Source: Heliopora coerulea
Taxonomy: Eukaryota > Cnidaria > Anthozoa > Scleralcyonacea > Helioporidae
Direction: 5' to 3'
Assembly (NCBI GenBank): GCA_030142905.1
Contig: JASJOG010000072.1
Span: forward strand, 620,001-684,000
Length of the DNA stretch: 64,000 nucleotides
The notes under the pieces were generated by a model. The model did no database searches. It was not told the origin of the DNA and saw only the letters and a list, made by a program, of their open reading frames with translations. Of the stretch, positions 45,701-57,013 are shown in pieces. Each line of letters starts with the position of its first letter. Positions within the stretch are counted from its first letter, which is position 1. A program made the translations under genes and the position numbers.

Positions 45701-46588
45701 AAAATTTCTTCCAGTGATTTCATTTTCCACCTTTACCTTCCGGCTTTCATTTTTACGGACCTGTCGCAGTGTTGAGATGGTTCACCCCACATCTCACCGG
45801 CATTTGTGTACACTGCAATCAGGCCAGGTTGAATTTTACAGCATATCTAGGAAACCTCGACTACCGTGCCAAAGGTTTTGTGGGCAAATTGCTCCAAAGA
45901 TGAGCGGTGTTTCGGTCATTTTAAAAACAGAATTCTCATTCTGGGCACACAATCCAGGATATTTTACAATTTAGTAGTCTGCCGACAGCAGTTATTGACA
46001 TAGTGGTCACAAGCCATATCCTGCCATCTTTTGAGATTGGCTTTTGAATGGGAAGCAGACACTGTACCCACTCCACTATGGTGGAGCCCGAGATGACGAA
46101 AGCCCCTATACTGAAGCTATGAAACGCAAAAATTACTGTGGACATTCAACTAAGTCGAGTAAGACGGTCAAAATAAGGATTAAGTCAAAGTGCCGTAAAT
46201 GCACTGAATGTCATTTCAGAAAGACGAACATTTCCAAAATTCTCCAGAGAACTCTCGCTGTTTCTTAAATCACGTATTTCCGTCTTTGAAAATCCAGAGG
46301 ATGAGCCTTTTCGAGAACCATGTACTAATATTTGACTAGCTTGGGAAATACTTGGGAAATTCTAATCTGAGCGGTTAGATGCCACAATAGCACAGATTTG
46401 CGTCGCGAGTGCGTTTTAAATTGCAAGTTTTAGTTTGAGTCTTCAAAGTACGTTGTGTCAAAGGACTCTACCTGGAGGTACCTTAATTCATTCCTGGATG
46501 AGATTCCGATGCCGTTCAACATTTCGACTATTTGAAAATACTCGTTTAACAACTTCATTCAAATTCAAGCGGGTCTCTTTTCTTTCAG
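42790..46588. other. Intergenic region upstream of the complete choline transporter gene
   Basis: About 3.8 kb that is not part of the duplicated blocks. All frames are short and match nothing I know. It holds one MITE (44012-44275). The promoter and a non-coding first exon of the transporter are expected here, because the ATG exon is preceded by a splice acceptor at 46588. Confidence 0.55.
44012..44275. mobile_element. 264-bp MITE with 7-bp target duplication
   Basis: CCTTGAG occurs at 44005-44011 and 44276-44282. The ends share GGGCGCAAC / GGGCGCGAC in inverted order. It has no ORF. Size and target duplication resemble the MITE at 39494-39750. Confidence 0.65.
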
Positions 46589-46603
46589 GTAAGTTGAGCG
46601 AGC

Positions 46604-49600
46604 ATGGCTTTGAACGTCGTGGGACTTGTCGGAATTATCGTTTTCTACCTCGTAATTCTTGGTATCGGACTGTGGGCGGCTTTTAGGCGCAAAAGAAATG
46701 GAAGCGCAGATCTTACTTCACGAGGGGAAGAAAATGGCACAAGCAAGAGTGAAGACGTGATGTTGGCAGGAAGAAACATCGGTTTATTCGTCGGTGTTAT
46801 GACCATGACTGGTAAAGGATGATCTTGTTTCATAGAACTACGAGAGGTTTTCCTGGATATTTAGGAACGAAAGCTCTCTTCCAGATCAAACCGTTGCTAA
46901 AATGCAATATTTCAAGGGAATCTCGTCCAGTAGCCTATCAAACGAGTAACTAAGGCTGTGGCCAGTAGACTGCTGGTGAATTCTGGTCATTTCTGGTCTG
47001 CCAGTGCAGTCAGTGGTGGTATAACGATAAAATTAATGGAGTACAAAACAAAACACAATCCGAAAACAAACATCTCGTTAAATCCAAGATTCAGATCAAA
47101 AAGCAAGATGACTACGTTCACTGATGATATTTCGGGTTTATTTCAAAGACATCGTCAAACCAATGAACTTACAAACTAGTAGTAAGTACAACAAATTTAT
47201 ACTTATACTAGTGTGTAAGTCCACTGGTCTGACGATGTCTTTGAAATAAAGACGAAATATCACCAGTGATACTTCGTCTTTATGTCATAGGACTTACTTT
47301 ATTTCAATGGACTTAGACACTAGTAGTAAGTACAACAAACATATACTTATACTAGTGTGTAAGTTCATTGGTCTGACGATGTCATTGAAATAAAATCGGA
47401 GTATCACTAGTGAAAGTAGTCATCTTATTTTTTGATCCGAATCTTAAATTTTGCGAGATGCTGGTTTTCGGATTGTGTTTTGTTTCATATTTCCTTAAAT
47501 TGTCAGCTGGTCATGGTTAATGGAGTATTTTAGTGAAGTTAATGGGGTATTTTAGTGAAGCTGATGGGAAGCATCAGAAGGGTTTATAAAGGTTTATATA
47601 GGGTTTTTAAAATTCTATAATTCACTTCGTTTTCGACAGCAACTTGGGTTGGAGGTGGCTACATTAATGGAACGTCCGAAAGCACTTTCACAGAAGGATT
47701 AATTTGGGTTCAAGCTCCGTTTTGTTATTCGATAAGTTTGTCATTAGGTGAGTCTGTTTCTGCTGTAAGTAATACTCCAGATTAAACAGTAAGTTTTGTG
47801 CCCAATAAAACCTGCTTACACGGGAAACGTTTTTGGCACATGTAAGAAAGTTTGTTGACAGTTCAGACTGCATGTATCATTTCCTTTGGGCGAAAAAAAC
47901 TTGGCGTGTAATGTTATAGTTAGTGCCAGAACTTTTGATTGGAATGTGGGGGACTCGATTGCCGTTTGTCCGCAGTGAAGTATTTTGCCTTTTCGCTGTG
48001 GGGCGCCAAATTTTCCAATTAGAGATCTTTGATTAACTCGTTCCCAGTGGCATAAGACTTCTACTATTTTACTCGGGCTAACGCCACATGAATATACAAT
48101 TACAGTTTTCAACTGAAGCTGTGCATTGATTCACGAAGGGCAGACTATGGTAGACTCCCATAAGTTTTTACCATCACTATTCACAAAGCTGACAGATTAC
48201 ATGACTGTATTAAATGTAGTTTTGACTACGCTTTCCTTAACTCAAGGTAAAATATTTCGTCACAAAATTTAACAAATTTATAAAGCAAGACGTGAAACTC
48301 GTCCCGGACGGAAATCGGTCAGATGGATGATCGTGTCGTATGATTTAAGGACGGTAAAACCTTCGTAAATTCTTGACTAGCATTTGTGCAGTTTATCATG
48401 CATTGCTCATAAAAATCAACCCTGATTTACTCGTCTATAATGTATATTTAAGTAGGGTTTCTCCGACGAATAAATTTGAGATACGAAAAATGTTTTAAAA
48501 ATTTTGAAGGAAACGCGCTTCCATGCAACAAAACTGGTAAACATTGCAATTATGCAGATCGTTACACCTGAAAGCACTGACGCAAAGAAAGATATTTCAT
48601 TTCAGCGGGAAATTTATGCCATAGAGAAAGAATTTAGGGGATGTGTGGCATGGTACCTACGAATATTTCTGAATTCTGTTTGTTCTGTTGAAAAGAATGC
48701 GGAATTACGACAATATATATAAATTCATCTGCGGTAACAAGAGATTTGAAAAATTACGAGACAAGGTTGAGACTCAACTGGCGACTATATAATGCCCGTT
48801 TCTCACGACTCTAGGTGGAATTCTATTTGCGGAAAAGATGCGTTCTCGGAAATATGTTACCATGTTGGATCCATTCCATGAAAAGTATGGACGGAAAATG
48901 GGCGGACTACTTTTCATTCCACCCTTACTTGGAGAGATTTTCTGGTCTGCAGCCATTCTTGCAGCTCTTGGAGCATCAATAAGCGTGGTTATTGACCTTG
49001 ACAACACAACGTCCATCATTGTTTCGGGTGCCATTGCAGTTTTTTATACTTTGTGCGGAGGTCTCTACTCCGTAATTTATACTGATGTAGTGCAACTGAT
49101 TTGTATATTTGTCGGACTGGTTAGTATCACGTTACTTTGCCTTTCTCCCTTTCTTTTCCTCTTTTCTGGTTTCCTCTTTCCGTTCTTCCCTTTCTGTTCC
49201 TTCCTTAGTTCATTTCAAACAGCAATAATCGTCTAGTTCTAAAATAATCTTACCCTAGTGGCTTACTATCCCCTTCGCAATGACCAATTCGGCTGTAAAG
49301 AGCATCAGCGAAACTAAATCCACATGGCTTGGTGAGTGGAATGGAAAGAAGACAGGAATATGGCTTGATTACTTCCTGTTTCTGGTAAGCTTGGAGAGAA
49401 AATTTAAAGTTAATTTTTGGATAACAAAATCCAGAGATTTTCCGCCAACCAAGTTTTAAAAATAGCTAGTCGTAACACAGAATTCAGCCAAATTTACAGG
49501 TATTTTTTTTTCAACTTCAATTTGCCGTGTTCCCGTTTCGCGTTCCCTCAAAAAACGTCCTGTCATTTCACACATGGAAGTCAAACAATTTCACACATGA

Positions 49601-49744
49601 AGTTTTCATTTTAGAACCATTATTATTATTATTAGTGAGTGAGAGGAGCAACACGCCATCAAAGTGACGCTGGGGTACAAATATACAAAGCCCAATATGC
49701 CTTATTATTATTATCATTATCATTACAACTCGCACACCACCCAA

Positions 49745-49784
<40 letters not shown>

Positions 49785-52700
49785 AGTTTATTAATACAAC
49801 AGAATAAACTTTTCAAAAACACAAAGAAGACTTGGAGTTTATTAGGTTCATTAAAAGAAACGTTGAAGCAACATTCCTCACTTAAAAAAACCTTTATTTC
49901 TTTCAGACATTTGGTGGAATACCGTGGCAGGTGTATTTCCAACGAGTACTGTCTTGTAGGACAAAGGTTTACGCTAAATATTTATCGTTTGCGGCTTCTC
50001 TCGGCTGCTTTTTGGCCGCCATTCCTGCATTTCTCATTGGTGTTATAGCAGTTTCAACCGGTAAGGAGGAATAATGTTGGTAAGGTGAAATAATATGTAG
50101 CAAAAGGGTTATATAAGTATGTTTATTATATACGTACTGTGATAAACTCCTCAGCAAGCGAAAAGATAAAAGTCGTCTCTTACAGCTGAAGTTCAATCCT
50201 GATTAGTCAGACGATTTTTCCCACTAGTGACTACAATCGTCTGACCAATCAGAGGCCCCAGACGTTTGTTCACCACTGGTGCCTACAATCGTCTGACCAA
50301 TCAGAGACCCCAGTCGATTGTTCACCACTAGTGAGAAAAGCATATCGACTCTTCCCGTCACAGCTCATGCAAACCTACAGTTTGAACTTTTTGTTTGTTC
50401 TCAAATATCTTTATTACGTTGCGTTCATACTTATCTTGTTGCTCAACATGTGAGCTTTTAAGAATATCGTTAAAAATAAATACATTTTCTAACTTTTATG
50501 TTGTCTATATACGACTTTGTCGACTTGTCGCGGTAAAGAACTCGAAGGAGCGTTTGCTCCATCACTTGTTATAAAAAAAGTGTTAATCACAGTACGCATA
50601 TAATAAACAAATTATCTCACGGTTAGTTTGCTTGTCCGATTTTTTATTCACCTGTTGTAATGAATCACAAACTCACTCGCTCGTGCTTCGCTGGTTCGTT
50701 TGTGATTCATCAGAATTCGTGAATAAAAACCGTAAGCGCTCGCCAACCATGAAGTAATCAATACGTCTCTAGCGGAATGGCGGTGGCACCATGGTAGAAC
50801 AGGTATCTCTCACGTCTGTTATTAGAGTCCGATTTCGCTTCCGGGCAATTGTCTGATTAAAGTTACATAGTCGAATATGAGAAATATGCAGGAGTGGCGC
50901 CATGAAATCCCCGACGCAGGAGCTAACGTCCCCGAGGGGCTAAACCAGAGGGCCAAGACCATGCCTCCTTTATAATTTCCATATTTGAAGGCCGAAAACA
51001 TGTTATTTCTCACAAGATTAATCGAAACAACTGGTTAGAAACAGTTTATTTTTAGACTTGACATGAAGAGAAGAGTCTGTTATCTTTCTTGGCTAAATCA
51101 ATAACAAGTACTCGTAGTTTGTACAATATAAAAATGTGTTGTCGTCAGTGAAAATTCCCCGACGAATTGTTAATTTTTCCCCGACAAGGGGACTGTAGTC
51201 CCCTCTGGCCCACTCTGGCGCCACCTCTGGAAAAGTGTTGTCCGGTTTGACCCCACCAAGTATCGGAGGTTTTCCCCAGATACTCCGGTTCCCTCCCGCA
51301 GTAACACTGGACCTCTATGTGGAACAGTTTACGTAGCTGGCAGAGTTATCCAGTATAAACAGTCCTTGGTCGCAAATAAGAAGTTAGATTAAATTACTGT
51401 GGACTTTGGAGTTGATAAATGCCTGTCTCTAAGAACATTCTTGTTACACATAAAAGACAAGCACTGATTTGTCGCAGATCAGTTTCTAATCCAAAATATC
51501 AACTCACTGTTCTAGCCAAAGGTACGTTGGTAAAAAGGGACTCAACATTAAAGGGCACGAATTGGTAGCCATCGAGAAATACTTGCTCAGGAATATGAGT
51601 TTAGCGGTTTTGAGTATTAGGAACATCGCTGAGCAAGTATTTCTCGATGGCTACCAATTCATTTTGTTTGATGTCAAGTCCCTTTTCACCAACGTACCTT
51701 TTGCACAAAACAAAACAGATTCCGAAAAAAAGAGTCATCTCGAAAACTCAAGATGTGAGCTATAAAGCAAGGGACACAAATTAAACAATGATATTTCGAC
51801 TTTATGTTCAAAGTCATCATCAGACTGAATATTTACAGAAGACAGGCTGTATCTATATAGAATATATAACCTTTGGTACGTTAATCAGTTTCTGATCATG
51901 ACCATGTCATAACACAGTTTCACCGTGGTGACAGATAAGAAGTTAGATGAAACTACAAATACAGAAATGATCACTTACTATCCTGTTTCAGACTGGAACG
52001 CGACATCCTACACCAAACTCACAGCAAACGGTACATTATTCCCTGAAGACGCTCCTCGTGTGCTGCCTTTGGTCTTGCAATATTTGACACCTTCAGCTGT
52101 CTCGTTCATTGGGTTAGGCGCTGTTTCTGCCGCCGTAATGTCCTCAGCCGATTCCTCTACACTCTCCGCTAGTTCCATGTTTGCGAGGAATGTCTACAAA
52201 CTGATCTTACGACCAAAGGTATCAAAATTCAATGACGTTTATATGTATTAAATTAAACTTCAAGGCGATATTACAGGAAACGATTTATGACGATAATCTG
52301 TGAAGTAAATTATATTAACAAAAGATTTTTACGCGAATCTTTTGTGCAACTTCATATGCGTTACAAATCATCCTTGTAAATCGTTCATCGCGTCACATCG
52401 CTTTTGGACCAAAGATGAAATACTTTTCTACAATTCCCGAAGACTGATGAACGAAGTGCGGTATTGCTGAAAACGAATAAAAGTTTAGCGAATACGGTTC
52501 AAGGGCAATAAGCACACGGACAAAGAGGCAGACAGAGAGAAAGACAGAAAACAAAACAAATAAAAATCAGGCACTTTAAGGTAGCATGCAGATATCTGAG
52601 TTAAGGCCTGCTCTGAAGTATTCTATTGCTTTTAAAAGCATTGAACGAAGGCGACTGGATCAATGCAATGGCAGAATGACCCTTTCACGTCGTTTGCTAG

Positions 52701-53682
52701 CCCAACAGTTGACAATCGTAATAACGTTAACAGTTATTAAAGTAGAAAACAATCTCGGAAGATAAACATCTTGTTGATTCAAGATTTGAGTAAATCACAG
52801 GACAAAAACAACAACGGTAAACTCTCGACATTACTGCAAAGCTTTTGTCAAACCCTTAAGCTTTGTAATAAAGTCGAGATATCACCGTTCTTGTTCTCGT
52901 CTTGTGATTCCCTCAAATCTTGAGTTAACAAGATATTTATCTTTGGATTTGTTTTTTACTTTATTTCTTGAAATTGGATGGCAGCAGCTACTAAACTTGC
53001 CGCGGTGTGAAATAACTGACCGCCACAATATGTTTTTAAATTCTTCCTTTCTCCACACATCACACAAAATTTTGAACATCAATCCACACCACATCGGCTT
53101 ACCTGACAATCAGACGTTGGTCAAACGAGTTATGCTTCTTACTGAGGCCACACTTTAGGATCATCTCTCGAAAACCTTCTTTTTGTTTAGGCATCAGAGA
53201 AGGAGATCATTTGGGTTGTCCGGGCTTCTATCTTGGGCGTGGGTTTTGTTTCAACTGTCTTGGCATTGAACGTGAAGTCAGTTTACGTTCTTTTCCTTCT
53301 ATGCTCCGATTTGGTCTACGCTATCCTCTTCCCTCAACTATTCTGCGTCATTTATGTAAACGCGTCGAACACATACGGATCAATCGTTGGTTACTTCGTC
53401 GGATTGTTCCTGCGACTTTCCGGAGGTGAACGTTTGATTGGCTTTGGGGCACTCATAAAATATCCTTTCTACGATGAGGAGTATGGTCAACTGTTCCCCT
53501 TTCGCACTCTTGCCATGATTTGTTCCCTCTTGACCATAGTAGCTGTGTCCTATCTTGCCCGCTACTTGTTCCTGAAGGTCATCTCCCTGGAGTACGATTT
53601 CTTGAAGTGCTTCCAGGAGGGAAGATGTGAATGTCAGGCTGGACGGGACATCGATACAATACAGATGCGGAACTACCACTAA
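46604..53682 (+). CDS. SLC5A7: High-affinity choline transporter, complete gene (copy D)
   Basis: Seven coding exons: 46604-46811, 47640-47747, 48815-49119, 49259-49384, 49907-50060, 51992-52218 and 53191-53682. All junctions are GT-AG and the phases join to 1620 nt, 539 residues plus stop. The protein follows CHT1 from end to end. Examples are [17 protein letters not shown] (TM1), [80 protein letters not shown] and [11 protein letters not shown]. By family it is a sodium-dependent, 13-TM plasma-membrane choline importer that supplies acetylcholine synthesis. The C-terminal tail is shorter than in mammals (about 580 residues). No defect is seen. The ATG lies 15 bases after a splice acceptor, so a non-coding upstream exon is expected. 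Confidence 0.93.
47222..47268 (+). ncRNA. Hammerhead ribozyme-like motif
   Basis: CTGACGA (47229-47235) is followed by one T and a perfect 6-bp stem II (GTCTTT/AAAGAC, 5-base loop). GAAA follows at 47254-47257, then TAT and C (47261) as the NUH cleavage site. Stem I is a perfect 7-bp pair, CACTGGT (47222-47228) with ACCAGTG (47262-47268). Stem III is only a self-complementary ATAT, as described for the minimal type I ribozymes of Penelope-like elements, which work as dimers. Whether it cleaves is not known. Confidence 0.6.
47366..47412 (+). ncRNA. Degenerate hammerhead-like motif
   Basis: Second copy 144 bp downstream of the first. CTGACGA is kept, and stem I still pairs (TTCATTGGT with ACTAGTGAA, with wobbles). 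The core GAAA has become GGAG, so activity is unlikely. Confidence 0.45.
49744..49782. repeat. (ATT)n microsatellite in intron 4 of copy D
   Basis: Trinucleotide run; a shorter TTA run is at 49618-49634. Confidence 0.9.
50231..50334. repeat. 52-bp tandem repeat, two units
   Basis: CTACAATCGTCTGACCAATC starts at 50231 and again at 50283. A partial related segment precedes it at 50199-50230. It lies in intron 5 of copy D. Confidence 0.7.
50641..50729. repeat. Inverted repeat in intron 5 of copy D
   Basis: Arms of about 32 bases (50641-50672, 50698-50729) pair with small interruptions; ends read TTTTTATTCAC and GTGAATAAAAA. Confidence 0.6.
51517..51703. mobile_element. Inverted pair of Penelope-like reverse transcriptase fragments
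   Basis: Two arms (about 51517-51589 and 51630-51703) are inverted copies. The plus frame of the right arm reads [17 protein letters not shown], the first catalytic motif of Penelope-like reverse transcriptases (FDV-SLFTNVP). No further motifs follow. It lies in intron 5 of copy D. Confidence 0.6.
51786..51827 (-). ncRNA. Hammerhead ribozyme-like motif
   Basis: On the minus strand: CTGATGA (51823-51817), one A/T base, stem II GACTTT/AAAGTC with a 6-base loop, GAAA (51797-51794), TAT and C at 51790. Stem I is short, about 4 bp with one wobble (51824-51827 with 51786-51789). It lies 80 bp from the Penelope-like fragment. Confidence 0.5.
52746..52955. repeat. Penelope-like fold-back repeat in intron 6 of copy D
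   Basis: Inverted arms with AACATCTTGTT and complementary AACAAGAT around a centre with degenerate AAGCTTTG-AATAAAGTCGAGATATC. It looks like a decayed hammerhead-type terminal repeat; the core boxes are not conserved. Confidence 0.5.
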
Positions 53683-55699
53683 GCGGAAGTTAAAAAGAAC
53701 TCGACGAATCTGGAACAAAAAATTCACGAAGACCTTCCGTTAAATATTTAAATTTTCGTTCGTCTGTTCCACCGTCTAATATCAAACAACAGCATTTAGG
53801 GGTAGAAATATGCATTGAGTTAATGACTAAGAAAAATATTAGGCAGTCATGTACAAAAACGTAAAAGGAACACTTTAGGTGAATTCGTTGAAACACTGAT
53901 TGAATAAGCGCTGAAATAATATGAGATGAACGTTTGATGTGAATTTATTGATTGATCAAATAAGCACGAAAAATGGTGTTCATTCATCGAGAAATAAATT
54001 GGACATGAACTGTTAGTGTACAAATATCGTTCAATAGGCCTGCGTAAAGTTATTCGTTTGTAAAAAAATAAAAGATGTGCAATTAAGTGTATAGATATTG
54101 ATTTCTCCGACTAAGTTGTCGCCGCTGACCTACCCAGGTTCGAATGGTTCCCAGCTGCGCTTCTCACGTGATAGTTGATATTTATGGCAATTGAGGCAAT
54201 GGGGTAGTTCGATCTACGCCACGTATACGGATCTCTAAAGCCATTCTAAACCACAAACTTAAATTTCCAGTGACCGAAACAATTAACTCGGATTTGAAAT
54301 ATTACTTCCTGACATATCGTAAACGGTGTAGAGAATCTAGCCTCCTCACATTTAATTCTCTACAGTCACAAGGTTTTTGTTTTAAACATTTAATAAACTC
54401 AACAGCTATTCATCACACTTCGCTCTCATATAAACTGCTCATGTTTTTTTATAAATGCGTGTCCATACTTCGAGGCACCACCCAATTTACAACAGTTCAT
54501 GTTTTAACAACGCCACTTCTTTTCCAGGTTAGTTAAAAATACGATTATTATTGGCTGGCACACACATGCAGCGTTGGTTTCCAACGTCTTGGTTTCTTTT
54601 CGTTTTTAACTTTTTTTCCTTTTTTCAACGTTAAGCCTGCGTATATCAGGAGAGTTTCTGTAACTTTTTGTTTTCGGGAAGAAAGTTCAGGAAACCTTGC
54701 TGATGTATGGTAGTCTTTAGATGCAACTTCGTTCTGAACGTTTTTAGGAAGTACAGAGGAAAACAAAATTTTCGGAAAACTTGTTTCCTAAACCAATGTT
54801 GTTCGTCAGCCACAGTAAAGACTGACCTTGCCGGGAAAGACTTCAAGAAGAGATGAAATGACTTCAAGAAGAGATGAAATGACAATTAAGTTTGTTTCAC
54901 TTGAAAGGACTCTTGAATGGATGATTAACTGGCTTTCACACCTGCTTCATAATTCAGTTGCAATTTATTACGTTAAGTGAAACAACTAGCATCGTAGCTT
55001 AGAAGGAAACCATGTACGTGTTTGGAATTATTTGCCGAAATCAGGCAAAACTTTACATCTAAATTCGGTGCTTTTTTCGGTTTCGTTATACTTTCGTAAA
55101 TAAAATTTGCATAAAAATAACGTTTACTTGTCTAAAAAAACCCCAAAAAAACCAACCCCCCCCAAAAAAAAACAAAAATGAAATAAGTAATTTTGTTACT
55201 GCTATAAGTGGTCTACGAAGTAATATAGAAGTATGGTTACACTACTTTGATACAACGTATGTCATTATTTCTTGATATAGCTACTTTTACATGCCCCTTG
55301 GGAAGAGCGTCTTATTGCAAATGATGGCTTTCGTCATTAAATATGAAGATCACTCAAATAAATGCATCATGTAATATAATATGTCTGATGGAGTGTTCCT
55401 AATTATGATCAAATCTTCATGCATCTCGACAGACCACGCCTGATTTAACCGAACGACTTCATTCTGGGATAATTGTGGTAGCTCTGAGCTTGTGAGTCGT
55501 GTTTCTTCTCGGCACGTTTTTCATTGGTTACAGTAAAAGTGTAACGACCTAATCCTCTGTTATGTACTTGATATTCACAAGCAATAGACAACTTTGACTT
55601 GCCAACGGTCGACGTTGAAGTCTAGGAAAGGTATGTAAGTGTATTTTACCCTAAACGTAAATCTCGCAGAGACATGTGAGTAACATACTGTATCTCTCG

Positions 55700-55800
55700 A
55701 TATATGTTACTCGAATGTATCTTAACATATCGTGGCTGCCGCTTAGACTTGCACCTTAGTCCGCTATCTGAGTCAGGTAGCTCAATGGTTAGGGCTAAAT
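55700..55800 (+). repeat. Truncated tRNA-like SINE
   Basis: GTCAGGTAGCTCAATGGTTA at 55772 matches the 5' half of the tRNA-like units. The sequence before it resembles the leader of the copy at 2390-2459. The T-arm half is missing. Confidence 0.5.
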
Positions 55801-55913
55801 TTGTCCAAGGCACATGATAAAAGACTAGTTCACCAGCATAACCTTTTCTTTCGTTCATATTTTAATCAATTAACAAGGCTGAATATTTGGTCACACACCA
55901 CTGAAACTCAGTC

Positions 55914-56485
55914 GCGTAGCCAGAAATTTTAAACTGGGGGGAGGCAGGGGAAATTTTAGGCAAACGTACCAACGAGATGTTAGCAATGTACCGACAAATA
56001 TTAAGGGAAAATCAAAATTAACAAAACCGAGGGCAGGAAATTTTGAAATTCGATAAAGGAATAAGTGGTTTCTACTTTGCTAGCTCTGACTGGTATAATG
56101 GAATTAAATTTCGAGAATGATTTAACGCAGAAGTGCGCACATCATGTGAGCTATGATATATACCAACATATCTTCTTTTTCAGCCATCACCGCTACCACA
56201 ACCACTCTGTCCTGAGGGTTGACTGGATCTATCATTTTTGTCTGTTAAAAACAAAACAAGTCAGAATTCCTTACGAACATTTTGTATTGAACGTCTGTCC
56301 CGTACTTAACTTTTGCCGGAACTTATTTGACAAATTTTTAATTTGATCATTGAAATGCAAACGGAATCTGCAACAGAAAGGCTTAATGTACCGACAAATG
56401 TACTGGATGTACCGCCAGACCTAGTCAGGACAAAAAGTGGAGGGTAACTGCCCCTCCTGCCCCCTGCCCCTCCTCTTGGCTACGC
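55914..56485. mobile_element. DNA transposon remnant with GCGTAGCC ends
   Basis: GCGTAGCC at 55914-55921 is matched by its complement at 56478-56485, each followed inward by a G-rich stretch (read inward) with AGGCAGGGG-like sequence. No transposase frame remains. Confidence 0.5.
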
Positions 56486-56902
56486 TAATGCTAAAACTAA
56501 GGTATACCATCTTGGTGCCCGTAAATTCACAACCGGCTTCTTATTTCCCACATCCTTTTGCTGGCATATCAAGGAGTCCCAAGCACCTCCTTCAGCCTTT
56601 TAATGGCTGAATTTTTCTTCTTTTGTTCTTTCTTTTCTCTTTCTCTTTGTCTTATCCTCTCATTAGCCCTTTTATTCTCCATGTCCGATATGTCGGACAT
56701 TAAATATTGAAGATTTGAGGACAAAATTTCTTTTTAATTCCTCAAGCAACAACAAGGCTAAAGTTTATGTTCGACGGAGGAAATTTTTGAGTTTTACAAT
56801 GGCTTATTCAAAAAACCCTACCAGGACAAGTTGCGAAAAATGCAACTTATCAGTCGACTGAGCAACTAGGTCCGTTGCCTAGGGATTGGCCAGGAGTTAT
56901 AT

Positions 56903-57013
56903 ACTGATAGTGGAGCAAATACCGGCGAAGTGAAGGGGATAAAATATATCATTCTGAATTAGAATGGCATATTTTATCCCCTTCACTTCGCCGGTATTAG
57001 CTCCACTATCAGT
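56903..57013. repeat. 111-bp near-perfect hairpin
   Basis: Arms of 53 bases differ at only three positions around a 5-base loop. Sequence starts ACTGATAGTGGAGC and ends with its complement. It could be a tiny fold-back element or a small-RNA precursor. Confidence 0.75.

Larger units (their letters stand above)
47044..47487. repeat. Penelope-like inverted-repeat remnant in intron 1 of copy D
   Basis: A palindrome of about 440 bp with outer arms reading AAACAAAACACAATCCG and its complement. Inside are 144-bp near-repeats with GTCTTTGAAATAAAGAC stems. The tandem hammerhead-type motifs and palindromic layout resemble terminal repeats of Penelope-like retroelements. No reverse transcriptase is present in this intron. 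Confidence 0.55.

Noticed and set aside
43500..46270. Several frames of 60-90 codons upstream of the transporter gene
   Set aside because: No start context, splice structure or similarity supports them.
52818..52900. A further hammerhead motif in intron 6 of copy D
   Set aside because: The stem II sequence is recognisable but neither CTGANGA nor GAAA is preserved.
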